64,000 nucleotides of DNA from positions 62,001 through 126,000 of the forward strand of contig NZ_JAJSLW010000001.1 in NCBI RefSeq assembly GCF_021729145.1, in the 5' to 3' direction. Both the position numbers and the translations under genes were made by a program. Positions 9,626 to 19,660 of the stretch are shown here, piece by piece (within the stretch, counting starts at the first letter, position 1; the number at the start of each line of letters is the position of its first letter). Source of the stretch: Membranihabitans maritimus. GTDB taxonomy: Bacteria; Bacteroidota; Bacteroidia; Chitinophagales; Saprospiraceae. Under the pieces are notes generated by a model. It was not told where the DNA came from and did not search any database. It saw only the letters and a program-made list of their open reading frames with translations.

Positions 9626-10870
9626 CTATTGTTTTGTTGGATAATTTTTCATATCCAATTGATCCAAATCTGAAATTTTAATTTTGAGCACTTCAATTTT
9701 TTGCTTGGTTGAACCCGCAAATGCAATAAGAATATGCCCATTATGCTCAATCACATTAGGGTAATCTATCTGTCTCCCCCCTTTCAAATACCCCATTTTG
9801 TTGAAGACAATACCATCATCTGATATGGATAACGCAATTGGGTCTCTTTTTTCAGGATTGGGATTGGAAACCAAAATATATCTTCCATCACTCAACCTCA
9901 AACCGTGAAATTTGGACCGAGCATCCGGAAAATTAGTTTTGACCGGCTTGCTCCAGGTACGGCCATTGTCCGTAGAAAAGGCACGATACAAGTAACCGCT
10001 TTTTCGATTATCACGAAAAAGAGCCATAAGGCTTTTTCCGTCTGGCAACACCCACCAATAAGGTTCTTCAGCCGACAATTCACTACTGGTTCCCAAGACC
10101 GGAAAAACCTCCCAATCTGATTTTGACGTTAATCCACCAACCATAAAATCCACTCCTCTTTCTTTGTAATCGTAAGATCTTCGGGACATCATCCATTCAC
10201 CGGATGGTATTTTCTTCGGTGGAAAATTGTTGATGGCATTGTCCAAAATTTGGCCGTCATCCTCCCACATTTCCGTTGATTTATTGAAAGTAAACGATCT
10301 CAATTCCAGACTTGGACCAAAAAAGCCTGCCGCTTCATCTAAAGAAGCCAGGGCCAATAGTTCACCGTTCCGTAACCAAAATCCTCTCGCAATCCAACGC
10401 ATTCCTTTTTCAGTCCGGGTATTGTAAAATTCCGAATTCGGACCCGAACCAGGGGGATATGGTGTAAGCAATTTCGGCTCCGTCCATGTTAACCCATCCG
10501 GACTTGTAGCATATTTAACTACTTGCCCAACGCGATCTTCTACTCCGGGACCATCACTCCACATTAACCAAAATTTACCGTCGTGGAAAATCAAATAATT
10601 ATGTTGATTAACCCCACCGGATAAATGATGGCCGGAAAAAGTATATTTTTCATCTCCAGGTTTCCCCTGAACATTACTGACCACTACATGTTGTGAAGGG
10701 ATCACAGGTAACTTGTCAAATTCTATATTGTGCGGGTGGTCAAACCACTTACCCTGAAACATGAGGGGAGATTCGGGATTTTTCATAGCATCAGGATAAA
10801 TTTTGGAACTACAGCTATTTAACAAAATTCCTAAAATCAATAATAAGAGATAAGTCGAGATTCTATTCAT
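9626..10870 (-). CDS. BNR/Asp-box beta-propeller lipoprotein, copy 2 of 3
   Basis: 414 residues with a lipoprotein signal (lipobox ILLNSC, then SSK), so it is membrane-anchored in the periplasm or at the surface. Asp boxes SPDGLTWTEP and STDNGRTWSKP mark the propeller. It shares long blocks with copy 3 (GVNQHNYL, KFWLMWSDGPGVEDRVGQVV, GMRWIARGFW, AEEPYWWVLPDG, RDNRKSGYLYRAFS), closer than either is to copy 1. Its start overlaps the stop of copy 3 by 4 bases, a sign of translational coupling. Function unresolved: glycoside hydrolase, lyase or glycan binding are possible. Confidence 0.87.
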   Translation of the reverse strand: MNRISTYLLLLILGILLNSCSSKIYPDAMKNPESPLMFQGKWFDHPHNIEFDKLPVIPSQHVVVSNVQGKPGDEKYTFSGHHLSGGVNQHNYLIFHDGKFWLMWSDGPGVEDRVGQVVKYATSPDGLTWTEPKLLTPYPPGSGPNSEFYNTRTEKGMRWIARGFWLRNGELLALASLDEAAGFFGPSLELRSFTFNKSTEMWEDDGQILDNAINNFPPKKIPSGEWMMSRRSYDYKERGVDFMVGGLTSKSDWEVFPVLGTSSELSAEEPYWWVLPDGKSLMALFRDNRKSGYLYRAFSTDNGRTWSKPVKTNFPDARSKFHGLRLSDGRYILVSNPNPEKRDPIALSISDDGIVFNKMGYLKGGRQIDYPNVIEHNGHILIAFAGSTKQKIEVLKIKISDLDQLDMKNYPTKQ

Positions 10871-12102
10871 TCTATTTTACTTTTGTAAGATTTCATATTA
10901 AATAATTCTATATCAGACATCTTAATTTTTAATACTTCTATTTTTTGCTTTGTAGAACCAGAAAATGCAATAAGAATATTTCCGTCATGTTCTATCGCAT
11001 GTGGATAATCTAATTGGAATGGGGGTCTTTTTCCCACTAGGTAAGCCATTTTATGAAATGTCACTCCATCTTTACTAACTGATATAGTTAATGGATCCCT
11101 TTTTTTAGGATTTGGATTGGAAATTAAAATATAATTACCATTTGATAATCGTAAGCCATAAAACTTAGAAGCCGCATCCGGGAAATTAGTCTTCACTGGA
11201 GTTGACCAAGAGCGTCCATTATCCACTGAAAAAGAACGATACAAATAACCACTTTTTCGGTTGTCTCTAAATAATGCCATTAATGTTTGACCATCTGGCA
11301 AAATCCACCAATAAGGTTCCTCAGCAGATAATTCACTATTAGTTCCTAGTACAGGAAAAATTTGCCAATCATTCTTGGATTTCAATCCACCAACCATAAA
11401 ATCCACGCCTTTCTTTTTATATTCATATGACCTTCTCGACATTACCCATTCACCAGTTGGAATCTTTTTGGGAGGAAAGTTATTAATTGCATTATCATAA
11501 ATTAACCCTGCATCCTCCCATATATCCGTTGACCTATTCCACTTAAAGGCTCGCAATTCCAAACTTTCACCAAAAAATCCATTGGCCTCATCTAATGCAG
11601 CTAACGCTAACAACTCCCCATTATATTCCCAAAACCCTCTAGAGATCCATCGCATTCCCAAATTTGACCTTGTATTATAGTGTGGAGATATTGGTGTTGA
11701 ATTCGGAGGATAAGGTGTAATCATTTTAGCGGTTGACCAATGCTCTCCATCTTTACTAGTAGAATATTTCACAACTTGCCCCACCCTATCTTCGACACCG
11801 GGTCCATCACTCCACATTAACCAATACTTATTGTTATAAAAGTGCAAATAATTATGCTGATTAACACCCCCACTTGCTTTCGGATTATAATCAATACTTG
11901 AAGTATCACTACCTCTTACATCACTTACGACTGTATGTATCAATGGGATTGTAGGCAATTCAAAAAAATCGATCGTATGAGGATGAGCAAACCAATTTCC
12001 TTCAAGCATTGCCCCAGATTGAAGATTTTTTAACGAAGTACATGAAAAACAAAAAGATATCAGGAGAAATAGCACTAAAACCTTAACGAATTTAATTTTC
12101 AT
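10867..12102 (-). CDS. BNR/Asp-box beta-propeller lipoprotein, copy 3 of 3
   Basis: 411 residues with a lipoprotein signal (ISFCFSC). Asp boxes SKDGEHWSTA and SVDNGRSWSTP. Nearly every conserved block of copy 2 is present (GVNQHNYLHF, WLMWSDGPGVEDRVGQVV, RWISRGFW, AINNFPPKKIPTGEWVMSRR, AEEPYWWILPDG). First propeller gene of the operon, touching the M14-like gene upstream by one base. Codon use here is visibly more AT-rich than in copies 1 and 2, which may mean the copies were acquired or diverged at different times. Confidence 0.87.
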   Translation of the reverse strand: MKIKFVKVLVLFLLISFCFSCTSLKNLQSGAMLEGNWFAHPHTIDFFELPTIPLIHTVVSDVRGSDTSSIDYNPKASGGVNQHNYLHFYNNKYWLMWSDGPGVEDRVGQVVKYSTSKDGEHWSTAKMITPYPPNSTPISPHYNTRSNLGMRWISRGFWEYNGELLALAALDEANGFFGESLELRAFKWNRSTDIWEDAGLIYDNAINNFPPKKIPTGEWVMSRRSYEYKKKGVDFMVGGLKSKNDWQIFPVLGTNSELSAEEPYWWILPDGQTLMALFRDNRKSGYLYRSFSVDNGRSWSTPVKTNFPDAASKFYGLRLSNGNYILISNPNPKKRDPLTISVSKDGVTFHKMAYLVGKRPPFQLDYPHAIEHDGNILIAFSGSTKQKIEVLKIKMSDIELFNMKSYKSKIE

Positions 12103-13289
12103 TATTTTAGTGGCTTAGAATTAATAAAATAATTTGACATTGCTTTCCCAAGAGAAATTGCTTCGGAGCGATATCCCATATGTGTGCTAAATGGAGTATT
12201 CATATTCACCTCCAATGTAAATGCAATGCAATGGTCATTAGTATTCAACCAGACCCATTCATGAGACGAACTACTATTTTTCTTATCCCATTCGCGCTCA
12301 CTATATAAGATTTGTATCATCGATTCAGTTTTTTTTGTTTCAGTTGTCATTAACTCGGAGTTTAGAGATTCAAAAAACATTTGTCGATTCTTTTTTTGTT
12401 TTTCATAGGGTAAATACCGTTCAAAAGGGGTCAAAAAAAATGGATTACTTTTCGAACCAGGTCCGTGGAATCCAATAAACAAATCCATTAAATTATCCTC
12501 CGCTAATTGTTTTAAATGCGCTTTGATTGCTCTAATTTCCTCCCATAAATGCGGTTCATTGTGCCAATTCATCCAATGGTCATATGGTTTTTGATATTTA
12601 CCTGTTCGACCTTCGACTACTGCATCTACATCAATGATAGGAACAATATATATATCTGCTAATTGTCTAAGAGCATTGGCTCTTGGATCATTGGAAACAA
12701 GCCAAATGGCTAGTTCGTGAAGCACCCAACTACTTCCTGATTCAAAAGCATGAGCTCGAGCTTGCAACCAAATTCCAAAGCGAGGCTGTTGCAAGGCATG
12801 ATACTTCATTGCTCCAACTTTTCTATTTTTCTTAGTGCGACATAATTCAAATTCCTCAACTCCTGAAGCTCGACTACACAAATTCATTAATTCCATAGCA
12901 TGGTCAGGTGTATAAGGTAAATCATAAGCGAAATAAACTTCTGAATTCCAAATTTTATGCGAATATTCGAAATACTCTGCTCCATCTATACTAATTTCCC
13001 TTCCTATATCTGTTAATGCCCATGTTTGTTGATCATAAGAGAAAAATGCTTGCGGACTAATACCGTCAATTTTCGGATTCCCAATCACCAATCGCAAAAT
13101 AACATTAGTTCCAGGATCAATCCCTTCTAATTTAAAATACCACCACACCTGACTCCAACTTGCTTGGCCTTCATTATGTGGTATAATTTCAATGGACAAT
13201 GGATCTCTTTGCACAATTTCCACTTTCCCACCACCACTCTCAAAGTCAGTGCGAACCCCAATTGATTGATTATTTTGTTTTTCTTTCAT
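12102..13289 (-). CDS. M14-like zinc carboxypeptidase paralogue without NR pair
   Basis: 395 residues from the ATG at 13289. A longer start at 13340 would overlap the upstream gene by 38 bases and adds nothing conserved. An N-terminal beta domain (about 1-130) precedes an M14-like catalytic domain. Zinc ligands H180 and E183 (RAHAFESGSSW) and H275 (IGFHGPG) are kept, as is the likely general base E360 (FTLEVNM). The Asn-Arg pair that holds the substrate carboxylate in M14 enzymes, present in its neighbour as DHNRGW, is here DHWMNW, so the substrate is probably altered. No signal peptide is visible, unlike the paralogue. Neighbours: propeller gene downstream, M14 paralogue upstream. Confidence 0.83.
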   Translation of the reverse strand: MKEKQNNQSIGVRTDFESGGGKVEIVQRDPLSIEIIPHNEGQASWSQVWWYFKLEGIDPGTNVILRLVIGNPKIDGISPQAFFSYDQQTWALTDIGREISIDGAEYFEYSHKIWNSEVYFAYDLPYTPDHAMELMNLCSRASGVEEFELCRTKKNRKVGAMKYHALQQPRFGIWLQARAHAFESGSSWVLHELAIWLVSNDPRANALRQLADIYIVPIIDVDAVVEGRTGKYQKPYDHWMNWHNEPHLWEEIRAIKAHLKQLAEDNLMDLFIGFHGPGSKSNPFFLTPFERYLPYEKQKKNRQMFFESLNSELMTTETKKTESMIQILYSEREWDKKNSSSSHEWVWLNTNDHCIAFTLEVNMNTPFSTHMGYRSEAISLGKAMSNYFINSKPLK

Positions 13290-13302
13290 GTTCTGTTCCG
13301 AC

Positions 13303-14565
13303 TTACTTCTTATGTGATCCGTTGATAAAATAATTTGCAATGGCTTTACCTAATGTGATAGCCTCCTGGCGAAAACCTTCCCGAGTACTCAATACTGTAC
13401 CCATATTTACCTCTAATGTTAGATTAATAACTGATTCTGTAGTATTTTGACCTACCCAGATATTAGAAGAATCATGATTCTTTGGATCGTAATCTCTTTC
13501 ACTGTAATAAAATTGATCCATCGATTGGGTATTCTCTTCCATTTGGTTAAAAGATTGAGCCTGAAGGACCTGAAAAAAACTCCTTCGATTTTTCCGTTGC
13601 CAATTAGAGGTCAAATTCTTCTCCATGGGCACTATAAAATATGGATGACGCTGATTTCCAGGGCCATGGAAATCAATAAATAAATCCAAATTATTTTTTA
13701 ACGTTCGATCTTTTAATTCTTGTTTTATCCTATTCACTTCCGGCCAGTGATTCTTTTCATGGCTCCAGCCGCGATTATGGTCATAGGGCCTTTGATTTTT
13801 CCCGGTCCGACCTTCCTCAATAGCATCAATATCAATAATAGGTAAAATAGTAATCTCTGCTATTTTTCTAAGATTAGAAGCCAATGGATCCCTTGAAACC
13901 AACCATGATGTCAACTCATGTAAAACCCAACTGCTACCTGCCTCAAAGGAATGAGCTCGAGCTTGTAACCAAATTCCATATTTTGAATTTGAATTCGTAG
14001 AATTTAATTGGATAGCAGGAAGGTGTCTTCCTTGTTTGGATTGACAAAAGTCGAGGACTTCAATGTTTGGTAGGTTCTCTAAAACAGGCAACAATTCTAA
14101 TTGAAGTTCTGACAATCGATACGGCCTATCATAAGAGAAAGATACCGTTGCTCCTCGAACGATATGCGAAATTTTAGTAAAAACAGAATGCTCAGAACTT
14201 ACTTCATTACCAGAACTGGTTAAAGCCCAATTTGTATCATCATAACTATAAAAAATGCGTTCTGAACTTCCCGCACCCTTTTCTATGAATAACGTAATCT
14301 CTGATCCAGGATTAATCCCTTCTATTTTAAAATGCCACCATATTTTAGACCACCCACCGTTGTTCTGATCATGTGGAATAACACGAATAACTAAGGGATC
14401 TGTTTTCTCCACCATTATTTTGCCTCCTCCATTAGGAAATTCAGTAGTTACTTTTATAACAGGTATCAAATCATCAGACTTATATAACTGAGGCATTCTT
14501 GGACTAAATATGGCTAAAGAAGTTCCTATAGTAGAAAGCTTTACAAATATTCTTCTATTAAGCAT
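13303..14565 (-). CDS. M14-like zinc carboxypeptidase, Tat-type signal
   Basis: 420 residues. N-terminus NRRIFVKLSTIG followed by a hydrophobic stretch looks like a twin-arginine export signal. A beta-sandwich domain (about 35-150, with W-rich IWWHFKIEG) precedes the M14 domain. Zinc ligands H205 and E208 (RAHSFEAGSSW) and H300 (IDFHGPG), substrate-binding N264-R265 (DHNRGW) and general base E385 (LTLEVNM) are all present, so a catalytically complete metallocarboxypeptidase or amidase is expected. It follows SusD by 17 bases, placing it at the head of the degradative genes of the operon. Whether it cuts peptides, N-acyl groups or a glycan amide is unknown. Confidence 0.87.
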   Translation of the reverse strand: MLNRRIFVKLSTIGTSLAIFSPRMPQLYKSDDLIPVIKVTTEFPNGGGKIMVEKTDPLVIRVIPHDQNNGGWSKIWWHFKIEGINPGSEITLFIEKGAGSSERIFYSYDDTNWALTSSGNEVSSEHSVFTKISHIVRGATVSFSYDRPYRLSELQLELLPVLENLPNIEVLDFCQSKQGRHLPAIQLNSTNSNSKYGIWLQARAHSFEAGSSWVLHELTSWLVSRDPLASNLRKIAEITILPIIDIDAIEEGRTGKNQRPYDHNRGWSHEKNHWPEVNRIKQELKDRTLKNNLDLFIDFHGPGNQRHPYFIVPMEKNLTSNWQRKNRRSFFQVLQAQSFNQMEENTQSMDQFYYSERDYDPKNHDSSNIWVGQNTTESVINLTLEVNMGTVLSTREGFRQEAITLGKAIANYFINGSHKK

Positions 14566-14582
14566 AGTGTAACTTTAAAATA

Positions 14583-16148
14583 CTACCAAGCTGGATGCTG
14601 TTCTAAATTTTCAGCCCGATCAATTGCGTCTTGAGGTATAGGCCATACATAGTTCTTTTCTGGATTAAAAATCCTGGTTTGTACATCTTTATATGGCAAA
14701 AGTGAATTTCCTTCTTCATCTTTAGGCAAATCAACCCAATTTGATAAATCCAAACTTTTTATATTTCTATTTAAAACGTCTTCTGCAATCCCCCATCGAA
14801 GAATATCAAAATACCTCAATCCTTCAGCAGCTAATTCCACTCTTCTTTCATTTCGAATAAAGTCACGGAGAGAAGCTTGATCGTTATATTTCATCTGATC
14901 TACATCCGGCATACCTGATCTTCTACGAATTTGGTTCAGCGCATCGTAAATAGACTGATCCGGTCCGGATACCTCATTCTTTGCTTCTGCATACATCAAT
15001 AAAACATCCGCATATCTGAAAATAATCCAATTAACATATGAATCCCAAAAATTATTTTCTAAGTCAGCTACATATTTTAAATAATATAAATATGTAAATG
15101 CAAATCTTGCTTCGGAACCCGTAAAATCTACAGTTGCTCCATTGTAATCGAGTCCCTGATAAATAAAGGTATGATAAAACCTAGGATCTCTATTATTAAA
15201 CGGATTAGCTGCATGTTCTGGATTGTTCCAATCAAAGGGAGATCCATCAGCCATTTCAAAACTTTGTTGCAATTCATCAGTTGGCAAAATTAATGCATAA
15301 CCACCTAGATTTACAGGTGCATACCTTCTCACAATTCCCTGACCAGGGTGTGTATTAACATTTTCTGCATATTGATATGCTAAAATCACTTCGCTCGTCT
15401 GATTATTAAATGCGGACAAAAACACTTCCTCAAAATTTGGGTGAAGTGAATATTGGTCTAAATCAATTATTTCTTTAGCTGTAGAAGCTGCCTCGTTCCA
15501 CTCATTATTATACAAATGCAACCTCGCTTTTAAAGCTAATGCCGCTCCTTTTGTGATCCTTCCTGTTTCACTTTCCGGCCATTCCAAAGGTAATTTCTCA
15601 ATAGCCAAGTTTAATTGATCAAAAATATAACGTAACACTTCCTCCTTACTGCTTTTGGAGATATCACTTTCCTCAATCCCTAAAGGACTGGTAACTAATG
15701 GTATATCTCCATACAAAGTTACCATCCGATAATATTGATAAGCTAACATAAAATGGACTTGACCAGATAACTCGTCTAATTTAGCTTGCGAAATATTTGG
15801 AACATCCTTGATATATTCAAAAAACTCTAAACTTAATCGTATATCTCTGTAATCCCAATATGAACTAACATGAGGATCATTAGTATCATACAAACCGTTG
15901 GCAATGCTATTCGCTCCTGAACCTGCCCGACCATAAGCATTGTCGCTAAAAGCTTCAAAAATAGATTCTTCAACTCCTCCAAGACCAATATATAAATTAT
16001 TGACCCATAATTCAGCCTGTTCTTCGTTTTCCCAGAAGGTGTCTAAAGAAGGGGTATCTAAAGGAGATCTTTGTAAAAATTCATCATTACATCCTAAGAT
16101 AAAAAACAATAATGCAAAAAATGGATGTCTATATACTATATGTTTCAT
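14583..16148 (-). CDS. SusD/RagB-type glycan-binding lipoprotein (locus B)
   Basis: 521 residues, lipoprotein signal with lipobox FILGC20. SusD features: FLQRSPLDTP after the lipid anchor, TPR-like helices (VHFMLAYQYYRMVTLYGDIP, ALALKARLHLYNNEWNEAA), FRYADVLLMYAEAKNEV, and the typical C-terminal NERRVELAAEGLRYFDILRW and PIPQDAID. It forms the lid on the SusC encoded 11 bases upstream and captures glycan at the cell surface. Start chosen at 16148 because it gives a complete lipoprotein signal. Confidence 0.97.
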   Translation of the reverse strand: MKHIVYRHPFFALLFFILGCNDEFLQRSPLDTPSLDTFWENEEQAELWVNNLYIGLGGVEESIFEAFSDNAYGRAGSGANSIANGLYDTNDPHVSSYWDYRDIRLSLEFFEYIKDVPNISQAKLDELSGQVHFMLAYQYYRMVTLYGDIPLVTSPLGIEESDISKSSKEEVLRYIFDQLNLAIEKLPLEWPESETGRITKGAALALKARLHLYNNEWNEAASTAKEIIDLDQYSLHPNFEEVFLSAFNNQTSEVILAYQYAENVNTHPGQGIVRRYAPVNLGGYALILPTDELQQSFEMADGSPFDWNNPEHAANPFNNRDPRFYHTFIYQGLDYNGATVDFTGSEARFAFTYLYYLKYVADLENNFWDSYVNWIIFRYADVLLMYAEAKNEVSGPDQSIYDALNQIRRRSGMPDVDQMKYNDQASLRDFIRNERRVELAAEGLRYFDILRWGIAEDVLNRNIKSLDLSNWVDLPKDEEGNSLLPYKDVQTRIFNPEKNYVWPIPQDAIDRAENLEQHPAW

Positions 16149-16159
16149 AATTTCTTAAT

Positions 16160-19100
16160 TTACAAATTAATATTTACACCAAAATTAAAAAGTCTTGAAA
16201 GTGGATATCTTGATTCTAATTGACGGATTCCTAGACCTGTAGCCATTTCCGGATCATACCCCAAATATTTAGTAAATGTTACTAAGTTTTCAGCACTCAC
16301 ATACAACAAAATATTATTAATGTTAAGACTTGGTAATTTCTCAGAACTTATGGTATATCCTACTTGTAATTGTTTAAGTCTAAAATAAGAAGCATCCTCT
16401 AACCAAAAACTTGAAAATTCTTTATTAATTCCTACTAGAGGTCCTCCTCCTACCCTAGGACTTGGAAACTGCGCATCTTTATTTTCTGGTGTCCAATAAT
16501 CCAAATGATAAGATCTTACTGTTGTTATTTCCCAAGGACGAGTTATAGCATTATGTTTCATTACCCCTTGTCCAAATGCAATAAAATTAAAGTTCTTAAA
16601 ATTAAAATTTAACCGGACTCCATAAGGCAATCTAGGATCTGATCGACCTAACCTCACACGGTCATCGCTATTAATCACGCCATCGTTATTAGCATCCATA
16701 TATTTAATATCTCCGGCCCCAACCTCTGGATTCTGAGTTGCACTATTGCTCACTTCCTCTTCGGATTGAAAAAATCCTAAAGCTTTATAACCATACCATT
16801 CATCCATAGTATAATCTTCTTCTGAAATGGTATAACCTGATATACGCGGACTGATGCCCCCCATACTCACAATGTTATTCTTTGAATCCGAAACTTGAAA
16901 ACTTATACCATAACTAAAGTCTCCTAAAGTATTTCTATGTCTTAACTCAAGCTCCCACCCCATATTATCAACCTTTCCAGCATTTTGAACAGGCTCCGGT
17001 TGACCGAAAGTAGTAGGCAAAGGCAATTGTAACAATATATTCTGCGAATTTTCACTAAAGAAATTTAAATCAAATTCTAAAAGATTGTCGAAAATGCTTC
17101 CTTCGAGTCCAAAATTTATCGCTTCCTTTGTTTCCCAGGTCAATAAAGAATTGGGTGCTCCAGCTGTACCAACTGCTCTTTGGGGAGAACCATTAAAAAA
17201 GTAAGCCGACTGTGCCAATCGATTTGCAAATGGATAAAAGCCAACATTCTGATTTCCCACTTGCCCCCAAGCTAACCTTAACTTCAAAAATGTTAAAACT
17301 GTATTGGAATTCAAAAACTCTTCATTGGAGACCACCCATCCTGCAGAAAAAGAAGGGAAAAAACCCCACCGTTTATCCTCTACAAATCTTGAAGAACCAT
17401 CATATCTTGCTGAGGCTTCTAATAAATATTTGTCATTGAAGGAATAATTTACCCTTCCAATATAAGATTCCAAAGCCCAATCTGACGCTGTACCGGATAT
17501 CGACCAAAAGTTAGGATCACTGCTACCTGCATCTACAACAAAAATATTGTCCGTTAAAAAGTCTCGAGTACCAATTCCCTCACTAGTTGTCAAATACCAT
17601 TCTCTGGTAACCCCACCTAGTAAAGAAAGTTGGTGGTTTTCAAATAATTTTTCATAATTAAGGAAAAGGTTTACATTCTGAAGCGACTCATCTAAATAAC
17701 TAATATCAAGGAAATTATCAACCGATTCTACAGCTACTTTGTCTTGATCGATAGGATCATAAACCTTTAAAATATTCCGATAACTCCGAACTTTCTCCTT
17801 TGTTCCAACAATACCATAACTTGCTGAAAAATCCAATTCATCCCAAATATTATATGTTATTTTAAAATTTCCATTTAATCTACTATTTTTATTTAGAGAT
17901 TGTCCCCCATCCTCGGATAATACTGCCATGGCGTTACCACCTTGAGTATGGCTTGGTTCTTGAAGCCATTTACCATCTTCAGATAGAAACGGTTCCGTTT
18001 TAGGAGTTGCATATATAAACCTTAAGGATGACCATCCTGAACTTGGAGATATACCCTTTGAAGGGGAGTATCCTCCGCGTACATCTATTTTTAATCTTTC
18101 ACCTATGTTAAATACTTGATTTAATTGAAAATTTAATCTCTGGTAATCTGTATTTATAACAATGCCATCTTGTTTTAAGTAACCAACAGACATGTAATAT
18201 TTATGAAGATCCGTACCTCCAGATATACTTACATTATGGTTACTTTGCATGGCTGAATTAATTAAATATGCATCCCAATCATAGTCTTTCCATTCACTAC
18301 TCGAAAACCGTTCCAGGTCAGAATCACTATAAAAAGGACTTGAACCATCATTGAGTAAAGCTAAATTCCGCATGGTGGCATAATCGAAAGCAGATGGCTT
18401 TTCAGGCCATCTTGTAGGGTCTTGAATACCAAAAGTACTTTTCACGCTTATTTTTGGTTTCCCACTTATTCCCGATTTTGTAGTTACCAAAATAACACCT
18501 CCAGCAGCACGTGACCCATATATTGATGCTGAAGCAGCATCCTTCAGCACACTGATACTTTCAATATCATTAGGGTTTATCTGATCCAATGAAGAAGGTA
18601 TACCATCTACTAATGTTAAAACAGGATTACTTGTAAACGTACTGGTTCCCCGGATTTTAAAATCAATTGCCTGGTTTCCAGGTTGCCCTCCTGTTCTCAC
18701 AACATTTAACCCAGATACCTGACCTTGCAGCGCCTCTTCTACAGAGGCAATTGGCCGATTCTCTAATTGGTCCGCTTCGATTACACCTACAGCACCTGTC
18801 AAATTCACCTTCTTTTGTATGCCGTAACCGACAACGACTACTTCGTCCAGAGTCTGGGAATCCTCAAGTAATATAATTGTTATCTCCCGTTCCCCATTTA
18901 AAGTGACTTCCTGAGTCTGATATCCTATATATGAAAAAATAAGAACAGCATTTTCATCGATATCTTCTAAGGTGAAATTTCCATTGAAGTCTGTAGATGC
19001 CCCTTTATTGGTTCCCTCTACAAGAACATTAACTCCAATCAAAGGTTCTCCATTTTGATCAGTAACTTTTCCAGACAAATTAATTACAAGGCGTTTATTA

Positions 19101-19558
19101 TATATTTCCCTGACTGAATACGTTTGTAGGGTGTTGACTATTCCAGACTTTCTATCTACTTCTTTTTCTTTTTTATCAATAATTCCCTGAAAGTGTTCTA
19201 CCATCTTTTTCAGTGATTCTACCCCTTCTTCCGTATCTCTGTAAACGGCTACATATCTCTTGTCAAAAATCTGAAATTCCAGATCAGTTTGCTCCAACAC
19301 ATAAGATAGTGCATCTTCTACATTCTTGTACTTTTCCGATTCATACTTAACCTTTACAGTGGATACCACTGATCTGTCATAACTAAAAAACACACCGTAT
19401 TCCCGGCCTATTTGCTGGAACGCTTCTTCTAAGAGTACTTCATCATTATGCATATCATCTAATGCAAACCCAATTGGCACCTGATACACCATAAGAAAAA
19501 CCCAACACAAAAGCATAAGCGATCTACCTTTTATTCGCGATAAAAGTCTTACCTTCAT
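16160..19558 (-). CDS. SusC-like TonB-dependent transducer (locus B)
   Basis: 1132 residues, full length. Signal sequence (about 1-33), STN domain (about 40-110), charged helical linker (EEGVESLKKMVEHFQGIIDK), carboxypeptidase-like beta domain (NGEPLIGVNVLVEGTNKG), TonB-box region DEVVVVGYG, plug with SVLKDAASASIYGSRAAGGV, and a 22-strand-type barrel ending VNINL. Imports oligosaccharides (or glycopeptides) across the outer membrane using TonB energy, with SusD as its lid. The STN domain links it to the FecR gene 102 bases upstream. The first 240 residues are close to the SusC at 1-1971. Confidence 0.97.
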   Translation of the reverse strand: MKVRLLSRIKGRSLMLLCWVFLMVYQVPIGFALDDMHNDEVLLEEAFQQIGREYGVFFSYDRSVVSTVKVKYESEKYKNVEDALSYVLEQTDLEFQIFDKRYVAVYRDTEEGVESLKKMVEHFQGIIDKKEKEVDRKSGIVNTLQTYSVREIYNKRLVINLSGKVTDQNGEPLIGVNVLVEGTNKGASTDFNGNFTLEDIDENAVLIFSYIGYQTQEVTLNGEREITIILLEDSQTLDEVVVVGYGIQKKVNLTGAVGVIEADQLENRPIASVEEALQGQVSGLNVVRTGGQPGNQAIDFKIRGTSTFTSNPVLTLVDGIPSSLDQINPNDIESISVLKDAASASIYGSRAAGGVILVTTKSGISGKPKISVKSTFGIQDPTRWPEKPSAFDYATMRNLALLNDGSSPFYSDSDLERFSSSEWKDYDWDAYLINSAMQSNHNVSISGGTDLHKYYMSVGYLKQDGIVINTDYQRLNFQLNQVFNIGERLKIDVRGGYSPSKGISPSSGWSSLRFIYATPKTEPFLSEDGKWLQEPSHTQGGNAMAVLSEDGGQSLNKNSRLNGNFKITYNIWDELDFSASYGIVGTKEKVRSYRNILKVYDPIDQDKVAVESVDNFLDISYLDESLQNVNLFLNYEKLFENHQLSLLGGVTREWYLTTSEGIGTRDFLTDNIFVVDAGSSDPNFWSISGTASDWALESYIGRVNYSFNDKYLLEASARYDGSSRFVEDKRWGFFPSFSAGWVVSNEEFLNSNTVLTFLKLRLAWGQVGNQNVGFYPFANRLAQSAYFFNGSPQRAVGTAGAPNSLLTWETKEAINFGLEGSIFDNLLEFDLNFFSENSQNILLQLPLPTTFGQPEPVQNAGKVDNMGWELELRHRNTLGDFSYGISFQVSDSKNNIVSMGGISPRISGYTISEEDYTMDEWYGYKALGFFQSEEEVSNSATQNPEVGAGDIKYMDANNDGVINSDDRVRLGRSDPRLPYGVRLNFNFKNFNFIAFGQGVMKHNAITRPWEITTVRSYHLDYWTPENKDAQFPSPRVGGGPLVGINKEFSSFWLEDASYFRLKQLQVGYTISSEKLPSLNINNILLYVSAENLVTFTKYLGYDPEMATGLGIRQLESRYPLSRLFNFGVNINL

Positions 19559-19660
19559 TAGTATTATTTATTATAGTTAGTAAATATTGGTAGAGATAAT
19601 GAGATTGTAGAGTTCCGCTAAAACTCTTCAAGTATTCTGAAAATATTCATCTCCTTGTCT

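Noticed and set aside
8422-12102. Calling the three propeller proteins exo-alpha-sialidases
   Set aside because: Asp boxes alone do not define activity; the Arg triad and Tyr/Glu nucleophile pair of GH33 could not be placed.
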